Source: Angelakisella sp. | Lineage (GTDB): Bacteria > Bacillota > Clostridia > Oscillospirales > Ruminococcaceae | Direction: 5' to 3' | Length of the DNA stretch: 5,837 bases | NCBI GenBank assembly: GCA_020024515.1 | Contig: JAHHTR010000133.1 | Coordinates: 1 to 5,837 of the forward strand | Shown here: positions 1 to 3,511 of the stretch, piece after piece | How positions within the stretch are numbered: the stretch's first letter is position 1 | How the letters are laid out: each line of letters opens with the position of its first letter | Translations under genes and position numbers: made by a program | The notes under the pieces: generated by a model | What the model saw: only the letters and a program-made list of their open reading frames with translations | Database searches by the model: none | What the model was told of the DNA's origin: nothing

Positions 1-23
1 ATATTCTTCACCCTATCTAACAT
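1..23 (-). CDS. Possible 5' end of a divergent gene (off-window)
   Basis: An ATG on the minus strand at 23-21 opens a frame reading MLDRVKN before the window edge. It sits 13 bases after a TGGTATAAT extended -10 box, and AGAGG lies 8 bases before the ATG. The signals conflict: transcription from that -10 would start at about base 30 and exclude the AGAGG, so the message would be almost leaderless. A gene here would be divergent from the integrase. Seven codons allow no functional call, so this is only a candidate start. Confidence 0.22.
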
Positions 24-36
24 TTTTTGTACCTCT

Positions 37-45
37 ATTATACCA
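37..45 (-). promoter_or_regulatory. Extended -10 promoter element, leftward
   Basis: Read on the minus strand, this is TGG followed by a perfect TATAAT, an extended -10. The region 17 bases upstream is only a T-run, with no good -35 box, which is tolerated with extended -10 promoters. It points out of the window to the left, away from the integrase. Confidence 0.35.
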
Positions 46-65
46 CTTCTTTTTACATAAAAAAA

Positions 66-94
66 GAAAAAGTCCGATATTATCAGACTTTTTC
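66..94. terminator. Hairpin, probably a bidirectional terminator
   Basis: A perfect 9-bp stem (GAAAAAGTC at 66-74, GACTTTTTC at 86-94) encloses an 11-base loop. On the minus strand the stem is followed by a long T-run (the A-rich stretch at 57-65 on the plus strand), so it is strongest leftward. On the plus strand the T-run is within the stem only. It insulates the integrase leader from whatever lies to the left. Confidence 0.5.
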
Positions 95-103
95 GACAGA
101 CTG

Positions 104-124
104 ACTTAAATTATTAATTTAAGT
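104..124. promoter_or_regulatory. 21-bp palindrome upstream of the integrase, possible operator
   Basis: Arms of 10 bp (ACTTAAATTA and its complement TAATTTAAGT) flank a single central base at 114. It ends 5 bases before a TATAAA at 130-135 that could be the -10 box of the integrase promoter, so it would cover the -35 position. The position suits an operator or an accessory recombination site. No binding protein can be named from the sequence. Confidence 0.35.
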
Positions 125-185
125 TTATTTATAAAAGTGTACTAAAGTTTTTGCTTATCTACATTTAAAAAGAAAGGATTTTTCT

Positions 186-1253
186 ATGGGAAAGCGAGTT
201 AATACAGCTGTTTGGGTTGAAAATCGAAACAGATGGCAGATAAACGTACAAAAAGATGGTATGCGCAAAACTTTTATATCAAATAAACCTGGTAGAACAG
301 GACAAAGAGAAGCAAACAAAAAAGCTGACGAATGGCTAGACAATGGTATTAGTTCTTCAAGCATATATGTTAAAGACTTATATGCGGATTATATACAAGA
401 TATATTGGAAAGAACTTCAAGAGTTTATGCTACTGATGAAGAAAGCCGAGGCAGAAATTATATATTACCAGTTATAGGTAATAAAAAAATATCAAATGTA
501 ACAGAATATGATTTACAAAATATAATCACCAAAGCATATAAAAAAGGTCTTGCAAAAAAGACGTTGCAAAATATTCGTGGAACAATTATGTCATTCCTTA
601 AATTTTGCAGAAAAAAACAAGTGACTACATTACTTCCGGAAGATATTACAGTGCCAAAGAGAGCAACAAAAGAAGAGAAACAGATTTTACAGCCTGATGA
701 AATAGCAAAATTATTTTCTGTGGATACAACTATTTCCCGAAACAAAGTTGTTTTTGATGAAACAATATATGCTTATCGTTTACTAGTTGCAACAGGTATG
801 CGACCAGGCGAACTTTTGGGACTCAAATGGGAAGATATTTCTGATAACTTCATAAAAATACGTCGCAGTATAAATGTACATGGTGAAGTTAGTGAAGGCA
901 AAACAGAAAATGCCCAACGTGAAATATTTATTAATGATTTGCTATCAAAAATTATATCTGCACAAAAAGAATTGTCTATAACTGAATATGTATTTGACAG
1001 AATTTCTTGTCATACACTATATGGTCGTTGGCAAAGATATTGTAAATCAAACAATATAACACCTATCTCTCTATATGAAACAAGACATACTTTTATTTCC
1101 ATAAATAAAAATATGCCTCTCGGTCAGCTTAAACCTTTGGTTGGACATTCGGCTGCTATGGATACAGTTAAAACATACGGACACATCTTAAATGGTGAGG
1201 AAGAAACAGCATCAATAATTGCCGGCAATAACCTATTAGCTATCATAAAATAA
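186..1253 (+). CDS. int: Tyrosine recombinase (phage/ICE-type integrase)
   Basis: This is a site-specific recombinase that would integrate and excise the element, acting on DNA at attP/attB. Its 355 residues are normal for the Tn916/phage integrase family. Residues 8-52 look like the AP2-like arm-binding domain (RWQINVQKDG region). Residues 60-145 form the SAM-like core-binding domain (TLQNIRGTIMSFLKF). Residues 168-345 are the catalytic domain. Visible catalytic residues are R206 in GMRPGELLGLKW, probable K239 in the beta-hairpin, R300 in LYETRHTF (Y297 replaces the usual His, a common variant in this family), H321 in VGH, and the nucleophile Y331 in KTYGH. AGAAAGGA at 171-178 lies 7 bases before the ATG and fixes the start. 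The catalytic residues look intact, so it is probably functional. It reads toward a tRNA/tmRNA-like core about 140 bases after its stop, the usual int-att arrangement. Confidence 0.95.
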   Translation: MGKRVNTAVWVENRNRWQINVQKDGMRKTFISNKPGRTGQREANKKADEWLDNGISSSSIYVKDLYADYIQDILERTSRVYATDEESRGRNYILPVIGNKKISNVTEYDLQNIITKAYKKGLAKKTLQNIRGTIMSFLKFCRKKQVTTLLPEDITVPKRATKEEKQILQPDEIAKLFSVDTTISRNKVVFDETIYAYRLLVATGMRPGELLGLKWEDISDNFIKIRRSINVHGEVSEGKTENAQREIFINDLLSKIISAQKELSITEYVFDRISCHTLYGRWQRYCKSNNITPISLYETRHTFISINKNMPLGQLKPLVGHSAAMDTVKTYGHILNGEEETASIIAGNNLLAIIK

Positions 1254-1260
1254 TTGCAAA

Positions 1261-1284
1261 GGTACACACTTAGGTACACACTTT
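1261..1284 (+). repeat. Two tandem 12-bp repeats, candidate integrase arm sites
   Basis: GGTACACACTTA is followed immediately by GGTACACACTTT. The pair lies 8 bases after the integrase stop and about 110 bases before the att core. A related inverted sequence, AAAAGTGTACT, is at 133-143 in the integrase leader. Short direct repeats next to the core are typical of arm-type sites bound by the N-terminal domain of Tn916/lambda-like integrases. The assignment is inferred from position. Confidence 0.5.
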
Positions 1285-1395
1285 TTATTCTATACAATGA
1301 ATTGAAAGTTTATATTAAAATTTTAATGTTATATAAATCCTTTAAAATAGCCATTTTACAAGTTGGCTTTTATAAACTGTTTTATAATTGATGAA

Positions 1396-1418
1396 TTCAA
1401 TTCTCGTCATCTCCACCA
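1396..1418 (+). other. Attachment-site core: 3' end of tmRNA (ssrA) or tRNA
   Basis: The segment reads as T-loop TTCAATT, T-stem half CTCGT, acceptor half CATCTCC, discriminator A, and CCA. CATCTCC would pair with a 5' GGGGATG (one G-U pair), as in tmRNA genes that begin GGGG, or with GGAGATG of a tRNA. The five bases before the loop (1391-1395) still form four of five T-stem pairs. No tRNA or tmRNA body precedes it, since the bases upstream are the integrase and its 3' region. It is therefore a displaced 3' end, as at attP or at the distal att of an integrated element. The ssrA identification is the better fit but not proven. Confidence 0.6.
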
Positions 1419-1437
1419 AGTCAATAAGCCAAAATAG

Positions 1438-1465
1438 ATGTCATCGGTATAAAAGCCGATGACAT
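1438..1465. repeat. 10-bp perfect inverted repeat (hairpin)
   Basis: ATGTCATCGG at 1438-1447 pairs with CCGATGACAT at 1456-1465 around an 8-base loop. A run of eight T residues follows only 14 bases later (1480-1487), so it is a poor stand-alone terminator. It lies 19 bases after the att core and could be the former terminator of the tRNA/tmRNA gene or a protein-binding site near the element end. Confidence 0.5.
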
Positions 1466-1500
1466 AGTGCTTTACAGACTTTTTTTTGAAAAAAAGCGGG

Positions 1501-1538
1501 TTTTTAAAATGACATTTTTAAGGATGTCATTTTAAAAA
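1501..1538. terminator. 15-bp perfect hairpin, probable bidirectional terminator
   Basis: The arms at 1501-1515 and 1524-1538 are perfectly complementary over 15 bp (inner part ATGACAT/ATGTCAT) around the loop TTTTAAGG. On the plus strand TTTTAATATTTTT follows; on the minus strand CCCGC and then a T-run follow. Both directions thus end in T-rich DNA. It would separate the integrase/att side from the accessory genes to the right. Confidence 0.55.
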
Positions 1539-1711
1539 TTTTAATATTTTTAGGAAATGGACTAACACGCATATAATTATATAACAAAAAATACAGAAAA
1601 CTGCTTTAATGAATTGATTGTAAGATAAAATCAATAAAATAGATTTAGTTATCTAGAAAAATAAGCTTTTACTTTAAGAGAATTTTCGGATTTTATATAA
1701 AAAAATATGTT

Positions 1712-1738
1712 ACTAATAACCAAATTTAAAAAGGCGCC
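1712..1738 (+). repeat. Leader repeat copy A
   Basis: This copy begins ACTAATAACCAAAT and ends AAAAAGGCGCC. It aligns closely with copy C (ACTTTAATAAGCAAAT ... AAAAAGGGGCGCT), including an AAAAATAT-type stretch before each. It is followed 24 bases later by a terminator. Function unknown. Confidence 0.4.
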
Positions 1739-1762
1739 ACTAAAAATCAAATAAAATATTAC

Positions 1763-1797
1763 AAAGTATCGGTTTCATAAAAAATCGGTACTTTTTT
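1763..1797 (+). terminator. Rho-independent terminator
   Basis: Bases 1763-1775 pair with 1782-1794 over 13 bp, including two G-U pairs, around a 6-base loop. The run of six T residues is at 1792-1797. No gene lies immediately upstream, so it would end a short non-coding transcript carrying repeat copy A, or read-through from the left. Confidence 0.6.
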
Positions 1798-1835
1798 ATT
1801 TTTTGAATAAAAAAATGAACTCCAAAAATAGAGCC

Positions 1836-1865
1836 ACTTTAAACTTATAAGCTTAAAAGGGCGCT
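1836..1865 (+). repeat. Leader repeat copy B
   Basis: It starts ACTTTAAACTTATAAGC and ends AAAAGGGCGCT. It matches copy D within the downstream gene (ACTCTTAAACCTAT ... AAAAAAGGGCGCT). Flanking AGCC (1832-1835) and GGCT (1866-1869) can pair, together with TTTAA/TTAAA inside, so the RNA could fold into an interrupted hairpin. Confidence 0.4.
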
Positions 1866-1881
1866 GGCTTAATAATAGGGC

Positions 1882-1911
1882 TTTACAGGAAACAGCAGAT
1901 AAAAATATATA
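1882..1911 (+). promoter_or_regulatory. Weak candidate promoter for the 2011 gene
   Basis: TTTACA at 1882-1887 and TATATA at 1906-1911 are 18 bases apart. A transcript starting near 1918 would run through repeat copy C and the terminator at 1941-1978 before reaching the ribosome binding site at 1994-2003. In DNA this AT-rich, chance matches are common. Confidence 0.25.
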
Positions 1912-1939
1912 CTTTAATAAGCAAATAAAAAGGGGCGCT
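1911..1939 (+). repeat. Leader repeat copy C
   Basis: It begins ACTTTAATAAGCAAAT and ends AAAAAGGGGCGCT, and abuts the terminator stem that starts at 1941. Copies A, B and C are direct repeats starting at 1712, 1836 and 1911. Confidence 0.4.
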
Positions 1940-1940
1940 A

Positions 1941-1978
1941 AGACCAAATCTTTGATTACAGAGATTTGGTCTTTTTTT
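1941..1978 (+). terminator. Rho-independent terminator/attenuator before the 2011 gene
   Basis: AGACCAAATCT (1941-1951) and AGATTTGGTCT (1962-1972) form a perfect 11-bp stem with a 10-base loop, followed by seven T residues (1972-1978). It ends 32 bases before the ATG at 2011 and 15 bases before its ribosome binding site, so it either ends an upstream RNA or attenuates expression of the gene. Confidence 0.7.
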
Positions 1979-2010
1979 ATTGCTCTGATTATAAAGAAAG
2001 GAAGATTAAA

Positions 2011-2613
2011 ATGTCATACAGAATTATGAAAGGAACAGCACTAGGCAGTATGGAAAAAATGATGCTCACCATTCCAAACTTTGATTATAAAAAAGGAGAT
2101 GATATGAATGAACAAACAACAGTTTTACCACTCTTAAACCTATCTCTAAAAAAGGGCGCTACTTTCAACCCACAAGAAAACTATAAAGAATTTATTAAAA
2201 GTTGTTTTCACTCAATAGACAAAAAAAGATTTCAAAAACGATTACAGCAACTTATCGATGAATACGATAACACTTTTTTCGTTTCTGAAACCCATTTTTT
2301 CAGATTTTTAAATTTACAAAATATCGGCGCCCTTTTTCAAAATAACAGTAAGCAACAGGCAATTTTATATTTACTGTCTTCTGATGATTTTCTTTATAAC
2401 TGCTTTAAAGAAAATAAATATCGAAATATAAGCAGTATGAAGTTACCTAAACTCAGTACGGAATCATATGCTATCTACAAAGTAGCGGAAATGATTGAAA
2501 GTGAAAAAGAAAATATAAAAATAGATGAACTGTCCGATTATAATTTAATCAGTGATAGTTCATTTAAAGTTATTATCAACAGTATTTTACTTTTAAACAC
2601 TATTACTTCTTAA
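2011..2613 (+). CDS. Unrecognised protein, faint DUF6075-like pattern
   Basis: I do not recognise this 200-residue protein. It is soluble-looking, with charged helical stretches and no signal peptide or membrane segment. The part reading FFVSETHFFRFL, then ILYLLSSDDFLYNCF, then LPKLSTESYAIYKVAEM recalls the order of motifs in small DUF6075 proteins of clostridial mobile elements, but without their WQTGTS signature. That is a guess. Two starts are possible. The ATG at 2011 follows AGAAAGGAAG (1994-2003). The in-frame ATG at 2104 follows AAAAGGAG (2091-2098) at 5 bases spacing and would give 169 residues. An in-frame TTG at 1966 lies inside the terminator and is rejected. A terminator and GGGCGCY repeats precede it, and two more copies of that motif lie within it. 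Its end overlaps the convergent xre gene by 11 bp. Confidence 0.7.
   Translation: MSYRIMKGTALGSMEKMMLTIPNFDYKKGDDMNEQTTVLPLLNLSLKKGATFNPQENYKEFIKSCFHSIDKKRFQKRLQQLIDEYDNTFFVSETHFFRFLNLQNIGALFQNNSKQQAILYLLSSDDFLYNCFKENKYRNISSMKLPKLSTESYAIYKVAEMIESEKENIKIDELSDYNLISDSSFKVIINSILLLNTITS
2091..2106 (+). promoter_or_regulatory. Internal ribosome binding site with alternative ATG
   Basis: AAAAGGAG at 2091-2098 stands 5 bases before an in-frame ATG at 2104, inside the gene that starts at 2011. The match is as good as or better than the one for 2011, so the shorter product, or both, may be made. Confidence 0.45.
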
Positions 2614-2812
2614 GCTTTTCTTTAAAATCAAATAAATCATTTGGTGTACATTCAAGTATTTGACAAAGAGCTTCAAGATTATCGAATTTAATAGACTTGG
2701 TTTCATTATTAACCATTCGATTAAAGTTTTGATAACTCATTCCCATTTGTTTATAAAGCCAGTATTTGCTTTTTTCTTTAGCTTTAAGCATTTCTAATAT
2801 GTGTAATTTCAT
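2603..2812 (-). CDS. Small Xre/Cro-type HTH regulator
   Basis: This is a 69-residue protein that is almost entirely one Cro/C1-type helix-turn-helix domain (HTH_26-like). Residues 16-36 (KYWLYKQMGMSYQNFNRMV region) form the helix-turn-recognition helix. KSIKFDNLEALCQILECTPNDLFDF at 39-63 is the typical closing part of such domains (SIKFDNL..C..L.CTP.DLF). It should bind DNA as a dimer and repress transcription. AAGGAG lies 8 bases before the ATG (2821-2826 on the plus strand). It is divergent from the SLOG gene and convergent, with an 11-bp overlap, with the 2011 gene, so it is placed to control its own promoter and the divergent one. An inverted repeat covers its ribosome binding site, which suggests autoregulation. 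There is no dimerisation or peptidase domain, unlike phage CI repressors. Confidence 0.88.
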   Translation of the reverse strand: MKLHILEMLKAKEKSKYWLYKQMGMSYQNFNRMVNNETKSIKFDNLEALCQILECTPNDLFDFKEKLKK

Positions 2813-2823
2813 TTAAAACACTC

Positions 2824-2843
2824 CTTATACAGAAAGGTATAAG
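2824..2843. promoter_or_regulatory. Inverted repeat over the xre leader, candidate operator
   Basis: CTTATAC (2824-2830) and GTATAAG (2837-2843) are perfect 7-bp arms with a 6-base spacer. It lies between a weak minus-strand -10 (TATATT, 2849-2844) and the xre start, and overlaps the xre ribosome binding site. It could be the autorepression site of the Xre protein or an RNA hairpin masking the ribosome binding site. Confidence 0.45.
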
Positions 2844-2874
2844 AATATACTACTAAATAACTTATGTTTACATA

Positions 2875-2903
2875 TAGACTAATACATTAGATAATGATAT
2901 AAT
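2875..2903 (+). promoter_or_regulatory. Promoter of the SLOG gene with palindrome in the spacer
   Basis: TAGACT (-35, 2875-2880) and a perfect TATAAT (-10, 2898-2903) are 17 bases apart, with TG one base before the -10 (extended -10). The palindrome CTAATACATTAG (2879-2890; 5-bp arms, 2-base centre) overlaps the end of the -35 box and runs into the spacer. ATTAG recurs at 2902-2906. A repressor bound there would block RNA polymerase. The neighbouring Xre protein is the natural candidate. Confidence 0.6.
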
Positions 2904-2931
2904 TAGTGTGTGTATAAAGGAGATATAAACT

Positions 2932-3435
2932 ATGAAAACAAACAGAGAAAAATGCTTATGTTTTACAGGACACAGAACAGAAAAATTACCAAAGACAGAA
3001 AAAGAGTTAGAAAAGCTGAAGAAAAAACTATTACTTGAAATAGACCGCGCAATTGCCAATGGAGTAGATACATTTTACTTTGGTGCTTGTTATGGATTTG
3101 ATTTATTGGCTGCGCAATTGGTTTTAATGAGAAGTAAAATATTGGTCTTGGATAATCCCAAACACATCACTTTAATTGCAGTAGTTCCGTTTGAAGAACA
3201 AGCAGCCCGTTGGTCAAAGAATAATAGAGAGATATATTATTCAACGCTACAATATTGTGATGAAGTAATTATGTTACATACAAAGTTTGAAAAGGGATGT
3301 TATTATGAGAGAAACCGATATATGGTAGACAGATCCGGTCAAATGATTGCTTATTATGATGGCAGTAGCGGTGGAACAGCCTATACAGTGCAATATGCCA
3401 AACAAAAAGGCGTAAAGATTATAAATCTATATTAA
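2932..3435 (+). CDS. SLOG-family protein, DUF1273 (YpsA-like)
   Basis: This 167-residue cytosolic protein has the Rossmann-like SLOG fold of the DUF1273/YpsA group, thought to bind nucleotide-type ligands; no enzymatic reaction is established. Visible landmarks are FTGHR (11-15) at the first strand, GACYGFDLLAAQ (51-62) where the family has G(M/A)..G.D..AAE, PFEEQAARW (86-94), ERNRYMVD (126-133), and YYDGSSGGTAYTVQYAK (141-157) with the C-terminal ligand-binding glycines. Length and motifs look complete. AAAGGAG at 2916-2922 lies 9 bases before the ATG, behind a good extended -10 promoter. It is common beside antirestriction genes on Bacillota plasmids and integrative elements. The divergent xre probably controls it, and a terminator follows 13 bases after its stop. 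The link to defence or stress signalling is inferred from other SLOG proteins. Confidence 0.9.
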   Translation: MKTNREKCLCFTGHRTEKLPKTEKELEKLKKKLLLEIDRAIANGVDTFYFGACYGFDLLAAQLVLMRSKILVLDNPKHITLIAVVPFEEQAARWSKNNREIYYSTLQYCDEVIMLHTKFEKGCYYERNRYMVDRSGQMIAYYDGSSGGTAYTVQYAKQKGVKIINLY

Positions 3436-3447
3436 ACAGCAAAAATC

Positions 3448-3476
3448 AGAGTCACTTTTAAAGTGGCTCTTTTTTT
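3448..3476 (+). terminator. Rho-independent terminator after the SLOG gene
   Basis: Bases 3448-3457 pair with 3461-3470 over 10 bp (one G-U) around a 3-base loop, followed by seven T residues (3470-3476). Only 21 bases then separate it from the next ribosome binding site (3498-3505), and no clear promoter is visible in that gap. The downstream genes may depend on read-through or on a promoter not recognised here. Confidence 0.8.
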
Positions 3477-3511
3477 ATATCTGCAAATAAATTTAAAAAG
3501 GAGAGATTTAA

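Larger units (their letters stand above)
1254..2010. other. Non-coding, structure-rich interval after the integrase
   Basis: No convincing gene lies in these roughly 750 bases, and stops are frequent in all frames. In order it holds tandem 12-bp repeats (1261-1284); a weak imperfect hairpin (1344-1371, AGCCA/TGGCT) that may end integrase transcription; the tRNA/tmRNA-like att core (1396-1418); inverted repeats at 1438-1465 and 1501-1538; a small 7-bp inverted repeat (1613-1619 with 1629-1635); three degenerate leader repeats; and two terminators (1763-1797, 1941-1978). The part from 1540 to 1700 is very AT-rich, and nothing specific is visible in it beyond the small inverted repeat. Confidence 0.6.

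Noticed and set aside
155..364. Minus-strand frame of 69 codons
   Set aside because: It runs antisense through the integrase start and has no ribosome binding site or family resemblance.
458..745. Minus-strand frame of 95 codons
   Set aside because: It is the complement of clear integrase coding sequence; a Phe/Ile/Val-rich shadow translation.
1250..1418. Intact tmRNA or tRNA gene ending at 1418
   Set aside because: Only the 3' arm and acceptor half are present; upstream sequence is the integrase end and AT-rich DNA with no matching 5' acceptor or anticodon arm.
1759..1947. 62-codon minus-strand frame with a hydrophobic N-terminus, possibly a small toxin
   Set aside because: It starts with TTG inside a terminator stem, has no ribosome binding site, and spans repeat and terminator structures; it is better explained as non-coding.
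1966..2010. Extended start (TTG at 1966) for the orphan gene
   Set aside because: The codon is inside the terminator hairpin without a ribosome binding site, while ATG 2011 and 2104 both have good ones.
1712..2160. CRISPR array made of the AAAAAGGGCGCY repeats
   Set aside because: Copies are degenerate, spaced at 124, 75 and 219 bases, one lies in a gene, and no cas gene is present.
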